From CAIVAT01 sp037131145 (GTDB lineage: Bacteria > Bacteroidota > Bacteroidia > Bacteroidales > FEN-979): DNA of 55,713 bases. The stretch spans positions 1 to 55,713 of the forward strand of contig JBAXRP010000005.1 in assembly GCA_037131145.1 (NCBI GenBank). Reading direction: 5' to 3'. The position numbers and the translations under genes are program-made. Shown piece after piece: positions 40,637-48,963 of the stretch. Position 1 is the stretch's first letter, and every line of letters begins with the position of its first letter. The notes under the pieces were generated by a model. That model saw only the letters and a list, made by a program, of their open reading frames with translations, did no database searches and was not told where the DNA came from.

Positions 40637-42008
40637 TGATTGCCTTTTTGAGAATTTGTTCAAATTCGTGCGGCAAATGATGATGAGGTGAAAAAGCGAG
40701 GAGAGTCTTCTCAAAATTCCCAGGCAAACATTGTGGATATAGACGACTATTCCGGTAATAATCCAGAAGAAAAGGGAGTGAATCCAAAGAGTTTCTGCCG
40801 ATGATTTCACACAGCGCAACATTTACTTCATCAACTGTGCCGATGCAATCAAATGGTTTTTCCTCTGCCAATCCTGATAACTGCTCAAACCAGGGCAGTA
40901 AACTTTCAGTGGATAACAGATTTTTTCCGAAAATCGCTTTAAGGCTGGTTTCGGGTAAAAAAGGAGCCAATATTATATAAGTAAACAGGCATTTAGGGCA
41001 ATTGCAGCACCAACTGTCGGTTTTACTTCCTGCATTGCAGCTTTTAAAAACAGGATGATATTTGGGAAAGCCGGAGAAAAGCGCCGCAATCTGTAGCTCA
41101 TGCAGAGGTCTCAGAAAACTGAAGTAGTTGATTTCACTATTAATCCATGTAGAAATATATTGACGGAAGTTAGTTTCAAAAGCAAACGATTTTGAGTACT
41201 GATGATTGATATCGGTTCCCGGAATTGTTGGCTCGTTAGCGCTTGATTCATTTGAAAGCGCAATATGTTTTTTGCCGGTCATCGCCGATGCGAGAACGGT
41301 GAGAAAGCCGAGAAGCGCCGAAAACGGAGTATGTCCGTTAAGAAAACCCATGTCGTTAAGCGACAGCAACAGAGGATCAATAGTCCGATGAATTTCGAAA
41401 TAATCGTTCCCCGCAAATCCCGCTGCCACCATTGATTTGATGCAGGCTTTCCGTGGGTTCAAAATCAGCGGAAGAGCGCCGGGCGTCATTCCAAGTAATT
41501 CGAGAGTTACCGCAGAATCCTTTCCCCCTCCTACCGGAATGATAATGGAATTATCGAGGGAATACCTTTGAGGCGGAAGATGATTTTTGGAGGCAACCTC
41601 AATATTCAAAAATGTGTCTTGATCAGAAGGGATGGAATTCAGATAAAAAAACTCGCCTAACCCATGAAAATAAAGATGTTTCCACCATGCAATCTGTTCA
41701 GGAAACAAACCGAAGGGCTGAATAATAAGATTGGGCGGACATGCCGCTTTCCAGTAGCTAATCAGTTCGATCATTCCGATGTTGAAAACAATATTGGGCA
41801 GGCGGTTTGCAATATTTTCATCGGACAGGAAACAGGATTTCCTTGGTATAAAAAGCGTAGGGTAAAACTTATATTGATCGGCGAGATTAAAAGTAAACCG
41901 GATTTCGAGACCGCGACTACCGAGCGAATATTCCTGCTTTTCAAATACGAAAAAAGGAAATTGTTCCTTTAACGTTAGAAATCTTTCGCGCCTGTTTGAT
42001 TTTAGCAT
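40629..42008 (-). CDS. murL: MurL-like UDP-MurNAc-L-Ala-L-Glu epimerase
   Basis: This 459-residue cytosolic protein has an ATP-pyrophosphatase-like loop PVGGGKDS (158-165), then SNESSAN (252-258), NHQYSKSF (268-275) and a cysteine cluster WCCNCPKC (333-340). These fit the MurL family, which uses ATP (giving AMP and PPi) to invert the terminal L-Glu of UDP-MurNAc-L-Ala-L-Glu made by MurD2. The gene overlaps murD by 8 bp, matching the known murD2-murL pairing in Xanthomonas. This assignment rests on recalled family motifs and context; a different PP-loop enzyme is possible. No MurI racemase is in the window. Confidence 0.72.
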   Translation of the reverse strand: MLKSNRRERFLTLKEQFPFFVFEKQEYSLGSRGLEIRFTFNLADQYKFYPTLFIPRKSCFLSDENIANRLPNIVFNIGMIELISYWKAACPPNLIIQPFGLFPEQIAWWKHLYFHGLGEFFYLNSIPSDQDTFLNIEVASKNHLPPQRYSLDNSIIIPVGGGKDSAVTLELLGMTPGALPLILNPRKACIKSMVAAGFAGNDYFEIHRTIDPLLLSLNDMGFLNGHTPFSALLGFLTVLASAMTGKKHIALSNESSANEPTIPGTDINHQYSKSFAFETNFRQYISTWINSEINYFSFLRPLHELQIAALFSGFPKYHPVFKSCNAGSKTDSWCCNCPKCLFTYIILAPFLPETSLKAIFGKNLLSTESLLPWFEQLSGLAEEKPFDCIGTVDEVNVALCEIIGRNSLDSLPFLLDYYRNSRLYPQCLPGNFEKTLLAFSPHHHLPHEFEQILKKAING

Positions 42009-42026
42009 GAAATGGTATTATATTTG
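41995..42026 (+). promoter_or_regulatory. Promoter of the YqgE gene
   Basis: TTTG (41995-41998), a 20-bp spacer and TATATTTG (42019-42026) match the full Bacteroidota consensus. It points right, with the ATG 42 bp downstream, and overlaps the first codons of the divergent MurL-like gene. Confidence 0.68.
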
Positions 42027-42068
42027 TCGGACGAGCCTGCGCAAAAATACTAAAATTGTGAGAACAAC

Positions 42069-42629
42069 ATGGAAAAACCAGTTATAAAACCAAAGCAGGG
42101 AACCATCCTCATTTCGGAACCTGCGCTGCGCGATTTCTTCTTCCGACAAGCGGTTGTACTTCTCGCTGAGCACAATGATGAAGGCACATTCGGACTGATC
42201 ATCAACAAGCCCATTGAAATCAAACTGAAAGAAATCCTGAAAGATTTTCCGCCGTATAAGTTCCCTGTCTATCTTGGCGGACCGGTAAAGACCGATAGTC
42301 TATTTTACCTTCACAGACACCCGGACATTGACAATAGTCTGCATGTAATGGAAGGACTTTATTGGGGAGGAGATCTTGACATCATCCGCGAAAAGATGAA
42401 ATCGAAAGAGCTGCTTTCAAATGATATCCGGTTTTTCCTTGGTTATTCCGGATGGTCGCCTAACCAGCTTGACAAAGAAATCAAGGAAAAATCCTGGGTT
42501 ATATCCCAAACAACGGTCAGTGAAATAATCAATGACCACCCCGAAACGTTATGGAGCAATTACCTGAAAAGTATGGGAAAGGATTACGCAATCTGGGCAA
42601 ATTTCCCTGCAGATCCTACCTTCAATTGA
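42069..42629 (+). CDS. YqgE/AlgH family protein
   Basis: This 186-residue UPF0301 protein has the family N-terminus KQGTILISEPALRDFFFRQA and the segment GTFGLIINKPIEI, then PVYLGGPVKTDSLFYLH and FFLGYSGWSPNQLDKEI. The biochemical role is unknown; AlgH was linked to alginate regulation in Pseudomonas, and the fold is nucleic-acid-binding-like but unproven. It has its own consensus promoter and ends 12 bp before the convergent beta-helix gene. Confidence 0.92.
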   Translation: MEKPVIKPKQGTILISEPALRDFFFRQAVVLLAEHNDEGTFGLIINKPIEIKLKEILKDFPPYKFPVYLGGPVKTDSLFYLHRHPDIDNSLHVMEGLYWGGDLDIIREKMKSKELLSNDIRFFLGYSGWSPNQLDKEIKEKSWVISQTTVSEIINDHPETLWSNYLKSMGKDYAIWANFPADPTFN

Positions 42630-42641
42630 CAATTTCGCATT

Positions 42642-44120
42642 TCACAATTTGATAATCTTCCCGTTCCCCAATTTATCTCCTGCCTGAATCCTATAAAAGT
42701 ATATCCCGTCAGGCAGATTTCCCGGATTCCATTCAAATTGTTGTTCGCCTTTTGTCTGATATGCACTCAAAGGTTCTGCAACCAATTGCCCGAAACTGTC
42801 AAATACCTGAATATTGACTTGCTGGGATTCTTTTAGTCTATACCTGAAAGTAGCTGATTCAATAATAGGATTCGGATAGCTGCCAACCGCCAAATGCCAA
42901 CTGCCAACTGCTGGCTTATCAATCTCCGCAGGAATCGACCCATACTCATACGCTCCCATGTCCACGATGGCAATTCCATCGCCATTGCCATCCCAGATGC
43001 GCTTATTCCCGATGATATCCCCAAAAGGAAGATTTAATCCAGCGGTATCTGGTGTGCCGGTATCAATACAGGGTGAGCCATCGGATAAAGCAAATGGGCG
43101 CTCACTGCTACCGGCAAACAGAGGATCCTCGTTGATGTTGCCTTCCAGCCAGTTGACTGATCCATTGTTATTGGTAACGATGCCGTTTTGCCCACCCTGG
43201 ATATCAGAATTTATTACAGTTAAAATACTATTCCAGGAGTTATTTTCAAAAAGGATTTCATTTGGCACATCATTCCATACGATTGAATTCGTGAGTAACA
43301 CCTCAGAACCCCACATTTGAATCCCTGATCCGAAATTATCTGAAATGGTCACATTTGTTAATACTGATGAGCCGCTATAAAGATAAATCCCACCACCATT
43401 TGCTCCTGTATTGTTGATAATTTGTACATTTTGCAATTCATTAATCCATGTCGAGATTGAAAACAAATGAAGTCCACCACCTTGTTGACTTGCTACATTA
43501 TCGGTAATTGTAACATTCATTAACTTGAATGCGGAACTGTATCCACCCGCATGATTATCAGAATCGCAACAAAGTCCTCCTCCGGTTTCCGCAGTATTGC
43601 CGGAAACAGTAATATTATATAATGATGGTCTGCCAGAACCAAAAACATAAACTCCCCCCCCAGATCCTGCGGAATTATTAATTATATTCAAATTTTGAAG
43701 GGATGGAGCGCCTGCCATCAAACCCACAATAGTAGGCTTACCGATGCAAATTCCACCACCCTTGGATGAATTTCCGTTTGTAATCGTGAATCCTGATATT
43801 ATCATTGAAGAGTCTATAAAACCACCTAAAGTGATCACACTTCCCGACTGATTACCATCAATAATGGTCTCGGAAATATAGGATGTATCCTGGGTGGTCA
43901 GAAAAAGGGAGGCAACGGTGATGTTCTTAAAGTTTAAAAAGTTTCCTTTAAAGTCGATGTTCTCCACGTATGTTCCGGGTGACACAAGTACTGTATCGCC
44001 TGTGTTTGCAGTATCAATTGCCTGTTGGATGGTGGGGTAATCGGCAGGAACATGTATGATCTGTGCCTGCAATGCAGCCATGTAAGCCAGGCTGCAAAGG
44101 AAAAATAGAAGTTTTTTCAT
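42642..44120 (-). CDS. Secreted beta-helix protein with type IX secretion tail (copy 1)
   Basis: This 492-residue protein has a signal peptide (about 1-19, ending LQAQ). Residues about 25-340 are a right-handed parallel beta-helix with many GGG-turn repeats (NSSKGGGICIG, NTGANGGGIYLYSG). A choice-of-anchor Q-like segment follows (DGSPCIDTGTP, VDMGAYEYG), then an Ala/Val/Gly-rich linker and a C-terminal type IX sorting domain (about 420-492, YPNPIIESATF ... GIYFYRIQAGDKLGNGKI). It is exported by Sec and then across the outer membrane. The linker is encoded by a heptamer array. The tail is nearly identical in DNA to that of the next gene. Confidence 0.9.
   Translation of the reverse strand: MKKLLFFLCSLAYMAALQAQIIHVPADYPTIQQAIDTANTGDTVLVSPGTYVENIDFKGNFLNFKNITVASLFLTTQDTSYISETIIDGNQSGSVITLGGFIDSSMIISGFTITNGNSSKGGGICIGKPTIVGLMAGAPSLQNLNIINNSAGSGGGVYVFGSGRPSLYNITVSGNTAETGGGLCCDSDNHAGGYSSAFKLMNVTITDNVASQQGGGLHLFSISTWINELQNVQIINNTGANGGGIYLYSGSSVLTNVTISDNFGSGIQMWGSEVLLTNSIVWNDVPNEILFENNSWNSILTVINSDIQGGQNGIVTNNNGSVNWLEGNINEDPLFAGSSERPFALSDGSPCIDTGTPDTAGLNLPFGDIIGNKRIWDGNGDGIAIVDMGAYEYGSIPAEIDKPAVGSWHLAVGSYPNPIIESATFRYRLKESQQVNIQVFDSFGQLVAEPLSAYQTKGEQQFEWNPGNLPDGIYFYRIQAGDKLGNGKIIKL
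42882..42909. repeat. Heptamer array inside a type IX cargo gene (GCCAACT type)
   Basis: Four consecutive 7-bp units (GCCAACC, GCCAAAT, GCCAACT, GCCAACT) encode the short Trp/Gly/Val-rich linker before the sorting tail of copy 1. Confidence 0.75.
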
Positions 44121-44128
44121 ACTGCCAA

Positions 44129-46036
44129 CTAATATTTCACAATCTTCCCGCTCCCCAATTTATCTCCTGCCTGAATCCTATAAAAGTATATTCCGGCAGG
44201 CAGATTTACCGGATTCCATTCAAATTGTAGTTCGCCTTTTGTCTGATATGCACTCAAAGGTTCTGCAACCAATTGCCCGAAACTGTCAAATACCTGAATA
44301 TTGACTTGCATTGATTCTTTCAGAGTATAACTGAAAGTCGTTGATTCTGCAACCGGATTCGGCCAATTCGAAATCCGAAATCCGAAATCCGAAATTTCCC
44401 CAACTCCCTGCCCCCAAGCCATAATATCGTAGGCTCCCATGTCGTATCCGGCGCCAACTGGTCTAAATATCCCGAGAATGTCATGCTGCGGGCTTTGAAA
44501 AGTCTGTCCATGCGCACAGGTATATTGCGCTACCCCTTTATCAACACACGTACTCCAGTGTTCCGTTGTAAGGAGCGAGGTATCGCTGAATAATGGATCT
44601 GATTTAATCATCCCAGGTCCGATAATTCTGTTTCCGGCAATGTTATTGGTATCATGGTCGCTGTAAGCGATTTCAACAAATCCGTTTTCCACAGCAATTT
44701 CATTTCCGGTCATGCCCTGATTTTGCCAGAAAATTGAATTGAAAACAATAGGATTGCTGTTGTAGGCATAAATGGATACACCTGCTGTATCCGCCTGATT
44801 ATGATAAAATGTATTGTTGACGATTTCAACCAAATGGGAGGCTGGAATGGTGTCGGCATTCCAAATGTAAACAGCGCCGCCCTTTGAACTTGCAATGTTC
44901 CCTGAGAAGATATTGTTTTGCAGCATGACCGGGTTATTTATCGTGTAAAATCCCCCACCGTCCACAGCAGAATTATCCAGGAAATAATTGTTTTCTACCA
45001 ATACAGTGAAGGGGTTCGGAAGATCAGTTTCAATTCCCATTCCACCGCCATAATTGTTGCTTAAATTTTCCTTAAAAATATTGTTGCGGACAACAAAACC
45101 TTCATTTGGATCCCACAATCCCAATCCTGCATCTCCTCCTGAAGTACTTGAAGGTGGTGTTAATGCCTTATTCCCCGTAACTTCATTGTTGGAAAAGTCG
45201 CCTTTCGCTGCTACTAATATGACGCCACCATACTCTCCAGTTTCACCCTGGGCTATATTATTTTTTATATGATTATTTCTGATTACTGCAATGTGACCCC
45301 ATTCAATGATTCCATCAAAAGCTCCAGCTCCGCCTTCAGATAAACCATTCATTGTATTTGTGCTTGCATTATCCGAAATAAGATTATTGATTATCCTTGC
45401 ATTGCTGCACGTATAAAATCCACCGGCGGCAGCTATGTCGAATTTTGAAATAGCCTTATTATTGTCAATGACATTGTTCTCCAAAATCACCCAGGATTGT
45501 TGTTCATTCGAATTGGAATAAATGCCGCCGCCAATAGCCAATAATCCACTCGCTTCCTGTGTGTCGTCAACAATATTGCCTGTTACCCGGTTATGGATAA
45601 TTTTTGCTCCTGTGAAGTAAATATAGATGCCTCCGCCCAATCTTGCCAACCCCCCATAGTCATAATTATTGGTTCCTTTTCCTCCCCTGATGGTAAATCC
45701 ACAGAGGATAGAAGTGGTATCTTCCCCTGAAACGAAGTAAACCACCGAAGCGCTGTCCCTATTGGTAAGCTGGCTTCCATCTATAATGGTTTTGCTGATA
45801 TGGCTGGTATCGCCATCTATCAGAAATTGGCTTGCTACAATGAGTGGTTTTTTACCAAGGAAGTTGATTTGTTCAAAGTAAGTCCCCTCAGATACAAGAA
45901 CGGTATCGCCCGGGTTTGCAGCGTTGATCCCTGATTGGATCGTTGAACGCAATGAATCATGATGCACATAAATGATCTGCGCCTGCATTGCAGCGGCTGT
46001 CAACAGTCCGCAGCAAAGGATTGCAATTTTTTTCAT
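44129..46036 (-). CDS. Secreted beta-helix protein with type IX secretion tail (copy 2)
   Basis: This 635-residue protein (from ATG 46036) has a signal peptide (about 1-20, ending AMQAQ), a long right-handed beta-helix (about 30-530, Asn-rich turns such as NNYFLDNSAVDGGGF), an anchor-Q-like end (VDKGVAQYTC, DMGAYDIMA), a linker and a C-terminal type IX sorting tail (about 565-635). The longer frame, starting with a Pro-rich stretch, is rejected because MKKIAILCCG begins a proper signal peptide. It lies 9 bp from copy 1 on the same strand; copy 2 is read first. The linker is encoded by TCCGAAA heptamers. Likely a surface adhesin or glycan-active protein; no catalytic residues were recognised. 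Confidence 0.88.
   Translation of the reverse strand: MKKIAILCCGLLTAAAMQAQIIYVHHDSLRSTIQSGINAANPGDTVLVSEGTYFEQINFLGKKPLIVASQFLIDGDTSHISKTIIDGSQLTNRDSASVVYFVSGEDTTSILCGFTIRGGKGTNNYDYGGLARLGGGIYIYFTGAKIIHNRVTGNIVDDTQEASGLLAIGGGIYSNSNEQQSWVILENNVIDNNKAISKFDIAAAGGFYTCSNARIINNLISDNASTNTMNGLSEGGAGAFDGIIEWGHIAVIRNNHIKNNIAQGETGEYGGVILVAAKGDFSNNEVTGNKALTPPSSTSGGDAGLGLWDPNEGFVVRNNIFKENLSNNYGGGMGIETDLPNPFTVLVENNYFLDNSAVDGGGFYTINNPVMLQNNIFSGNIASSKGGAVYIWNADTIPASHLVEIVNNTFYHNQADTAGVSIYAYNSNPIVFNSIFWQNQGMTGNEIAVENGFVEIAYSDHDTNNIAGNRIIGPGMIKSDPLFSDTSLLTTEHWSTCVDKGVAQYTCAHGQTFQSPQHDILGIFRPVGAGYDMGAYDIMAWGQGVGEISDFGFRISNWPNPVAESTTFSYTLKESMQVNIQVFDSFGQLVAEPLSAYQTKGELQFEWNPVNLPAGIYFYRIQAGDKLGSGKIVKY
44366..44395. 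repeat. Heptamer array inside a type IX cargo gene (ATCCGAA type)
   Basis: Just over four consecutive units (ATTCGAA, then ATCCGAA three times) encode an Ile/Ser/Phe-rich linker (SDFGFRIS) just before the sorting tail of copy 2. Confidence 0.85.
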
Positions 46037-46315
46037 AGGATTTGTTTTTGTTGATTGATTGCCATTGGATGAGTGATTTGCCACAGCAAAATACTTCATG
46101 CGGGTGAGACGAGGGAATGTCAAGGCGGGGGCCGTCAGCGGCGGTCGAGGCAATGGCAACTGGCAGTTACCGGAGTTTTAACCTCATTAGGAACAGAAAT
46201 TTAGTTCATCAAGTAAAAATTCTGCCCTTCATATTGAAGCGTTAAATATACGACAAAATCACGGTAAAAGCAATAGAGATTTTCATCATTTAAATGTATC
46301 GCTATTTAGCGCGAA

Positions 46316-47056
46316 TCATTTTAATTCATCAATCATTCTTCGCATTTTGTCTATTCTTTTCCAATCTGTTTGGGTGTTTTCAAACTCCGACAGGTCAGGC
46401 TTTCCCATAAAAACATCGTGGCGCTTAAAAATCATCCGGCTGGCCTCCTGCTTTTCGAGATGAATGTGAACCTCTTTTGCTCCTGTTAATAAGATCAATT
46501 CTGCGATATTGTGCTCTTTAACCCCGCTTCCGGGCATGATGATGATCCTGCCGTTTGTTTTTGAAATCAAATTCTTGATTAATAAAGCGCCTTCAAGAGC
46601 ACCAGGTTTTTGCCCGGAAGTAAGAATCCTGTCAAATCCAAGGTCAATCAAATCTTCCATTGCCTGAAAAGGATCCATAGTCATATCAAATGCGCGATGA
46701 CAGGTTATGCTCATCGGCTGCGCCAGATCGGCAAGAATTTTCATCCGTTCCCTGTCAATAGTTCCATCCGGCAGCAGAATGCCAAATACCACGCCATCGG
46801 CGCCATGTTCTTTGGCAAAACGAATATCCTCCTTCATTATCTCAAATTCGAATTGGGAATAGAGGAAGTCGCCTCCTCTGGGGCGAATCATAACGAAGAG
46901 GTCAATATCAAGGCGTTTCCTGGCAAAACAAATAGAACCGACGCTTGGGGTAGTTCCTCCTTCGTGAAGGTTTTCACATAGTTCAACGCGATTAGCGCCC
47001 CCTTTTTGGGCTTCAATTGCCGACGTTGCTGAGTTGACACAGGCTTCTATAATCAT
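46316..47056 (-). CDS. cutC: CutC family protein
   Basis: This 246-residue TIM-barrel protein is of the CutC family, once named for copper homeostasis and now of uncertain role. Family segments: IIEACVNSATSAIEAQKGGANRVELCENL region (core ANRVELCENL), GTTPSVG, MIRPRGGDFLYS, FGILLPDG, CHRAFDM, RILTSGQ and IIMPGSGV. All are intact. It is transcribed alone on the minus strand, divergent from the histidine kinase gene with a 59-bp gap. Confidence 0.93.
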   Translation of the reverse strand: MIIEACVNSATSAIEAQKGGANRVELCENLHEGGTTPSVGSICFARKRLDIDLFVMIRPRGGDFLYSQFEFEIMKEDIRFAKEHGADGVVFGILLPDGTIDRERMKILADLAQPMSITCHRAFDMTMDPFQAMEDLIDLGFDRILTSGQKPGALEGALLIKNLISKTNGRIIIMPGSGVKEHNIAELILLTGAKEVHIHLEKQEASRMIFKRHDVFMGKPDLSEFENTQTDWKRIDKMRRMIDELK

Positions 47057-47065
47057 AATATTGTG

Positions 47066-47073
47066 TATTTTTG
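47066..47073 (+). promoter_or_regulatory. -7 box (TATTTTTG) for the histidine kinase gene
   Basis: A TAnnTTTG match on the + strand 42 bp before the ATG at 47116, in the divergent gap with cutC. Confidence 0.45.
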
Positions 47074-47115
47074 AACCATTAGAAATATCCTTGCAAACGA
47101 AGGTAAATAAAAGTT

Positions 47116-48963
47116 ATGAAATTACGATTGTTTTCGTTTATGGTCGCCATGTTTGTTTCTTTTCAACTCATTGGAAATCATTCGGATTCTCTCCTGATCA
47201 ACAATCTTCTGAAGGAGGGCAAAGCTGTTTATAAACATGATAAAGACAAATCAATCAATATATATTTAACATCAATCAACCTGGCAGATTCTGCCGGCTA
47301 TATGGATGATAGCGTTGCCTCAGCAAAGGTTACACTGTCAAATTATGAGTATTACAGAGGGCAAACGGCAAAGGCCATCGGGTTTGCATTAAGCGCATTA
47401 AATTATTATAGAAAAAAGGGGAATCTGAAGTTGACCGTTAAGATGTTATCACTGGTGGGTGATATTCTACGGGGCAACAGTCTGTATAATCAAAGTTACA
47501 AGTATCTCAATGAAGCAAAAGTTATTGTAAATTCAATGTCGGACAGCCTACTCCTTGCCTCAGTTTATAACCGCCTTGCTGCTCTTTATTTTGAGGATGA
47601 ACGTATTCCGTTTGATACAACAGAAAAATACGCGCTTATTTCACTCCATATTGCCAACCATAATGGTATTGAGACGCTTATCTACAATAATCTCAATATT
47701 CTCGGAGGACTTGAAACCAAACGGAAAAATTACCTGAAATCGCTGAAGTACCTTGAGCAGTCATATCCTATTATGATAAAAACTTTTCCTGAGGATGAGC
47801 CACTCGTTCTCATCAATATGGCTCGCAATTATTTTCTGCTTAACCTGAAATTCAGATCGGAAGAGTTGAATCTGAAAGCCCTTAAACTGGCAAAGGAACT
47901 GAATATTCCCCAGTATATTCGTCTCTCCTGCCAGGGACTGGAGCAAATTTATTTAATGACAGGCGATTTTAAAAAAGCCTATCCATTTGTCATTTTGTAC
48001 TACCAATCCAAGGAGTCAATCCTTTCGCAGAAAGTATTAGTGCAACTTCAGGAGTTTAACAACAAAATTGCGTTGGAAAAACAAAGATCGGAAAACCAAC
48101 GGTTGCTTTTTGAGCAAAAAATAGAGAGAGAACAACTGCGTAACAACTCTATAATTGGTTTTCTTTTATTTGTGCTACTGATTGTTTCAATTGGGTTTCT
48201 GTTTTACCAAAACCGTCAGCGGCAAAATATAAAACTAATTGCAGGAAAACTGGATCAGTCGAATAAAGTTCTCCGTAGATTTATCTCTATTCTTGGACAT
48301 GATCTGAGGTCGCCATTTAATGCTTTATTGGGCTTTTCCGATATTCTTAAAAATGAGCCTGAACTTTCAGATGAAGATCGGGAGATGGCAATAGAAAGTC
48401 TTTATACCGTAAGTCGTTCAACCTTCAAATTACTCGAAAGTATTCTCGAATGGTCAAGAATTAATTCGGAATCAATCAAGCCTGTTAAAAAGAGTTGTGA
48501 TCTTGTAGAATTAGTAAGGGAAACTATTCATGGATTCGAAGCTGTCGCCTTACTGAAGAAAATAGAAATTACCTTTTCCTCTTCGGTTCCTGTTCAAATT
48601 TATGCTGATCAGGATATGATACTTACCTCGTTACGGAATATAATATCCAATGCCATCAAATTTACTAATCCGGGCGGTTTGGTTACGGTTACTGTGAGCG
48701 CAGATCTTTATGCGGCGAAAATTGAAGTGTGCGACAATGGAATCGGAATCGCTCCCGAAAACATTGAGAAACTGTTTCACCTCGATGATAACTATAAATC
48801 AAAAGGAACCGGAGGAGAACAGGGATCGGGATTTGGTTTAATCTTATGCAAGGAATATATATTGTTGCATGAAGGCGCCCTTGACGTGAACAGCGAGGAA
48901 GGAAAGGGAAGCAGATTCGTTATTACCTTACCGCAGAAAAAAAATTCCCAACCTGCTCATTGA
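47116..48963 (+). CDS. TPR-containing sensor histidine kinase
   Basis: This 615-residue membrane kinase has a signal peptide (about 1-22) and a periplasmic helical region of TPR-like repeats (about 30-315), then a coiled coil and one membrane helix at about 346-365. The kinase core follows: H-box with H395 in SILGHDLRSPFNALLGFSDIL region (core GHDLRSPFNA), N-box NIISNAIKF, G1 DNGIGIAPENI and G2 GSGFGLILCKEY. No response regulator is adjacent, so its partner is elsewhere. The signal sensed by the TPR part is unknown. Its last 41 bp overlap the convergent hydrolase gene. Confidence 0.92.
   Translation: MKLRLFSFMVAMFVSFQLIGNHSDSLLINNLLKEGKAVYKHDKDKSINIYLTSINLADSAGYMDDSVASAKVTLSNYEYYRGQTAKAIGFALSALNYYRKKGNLKLTVKMLSLVGDILRGNSLYNQSYKYLNEAKVIVNSMSDSLLLASVYNRLAALYFEDERIPFDTTEKYALISLHIANHNGIETLIYNNLNILGGLETKRKNYLKSLKYLEQSYPIMIKTFPEDEPLVLINMARNYFLLNLKFRSEELNLKALKLAKELNIPQYIRLSCQGLEQIYLMTGDFKKAYPFVILYYQSKESILSQKVLVQLQEFNNKIALEKQRSENQRLLFEQKIEREQLRNNSIIGFLLFVLLIVSIGFLFYQNRQRQNIKLIAGKLDQSNKVLRRFISILGHDLRSPFNALLGFSDILKNEPELSDEDREMAIESLYTVSRSTFKLLESILEWSRINSESIKPVKKSCDLVELVRETIHGFEAVALLKKIEITFSSSVPVQIYADQDMILTSLRNIISNAIKFTNPGGLVTVTVSADLYAAKIEVCDNGIGIAPENIEKLFHLDDNYKSKGTGGEQGSGFGLILCKEYILLHEGALDVNSEEGKGSRFVITLPQKKNSQPAH

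Noticed and set aside
40637..40822. 62-residue N-terminal extension of MurD
   Set aside because: It lies within the 3' end of the MurL-like gene, is hydrophobic and unlike Mur ligases, and the ATG at 40636 fits the family start.
46037..46159. 41-residue extension of the second beta-helix protein
   Set aside because: The signal peptide starts at the ATG at 46036; the extra Pro/Arg-rich residues would bury it.
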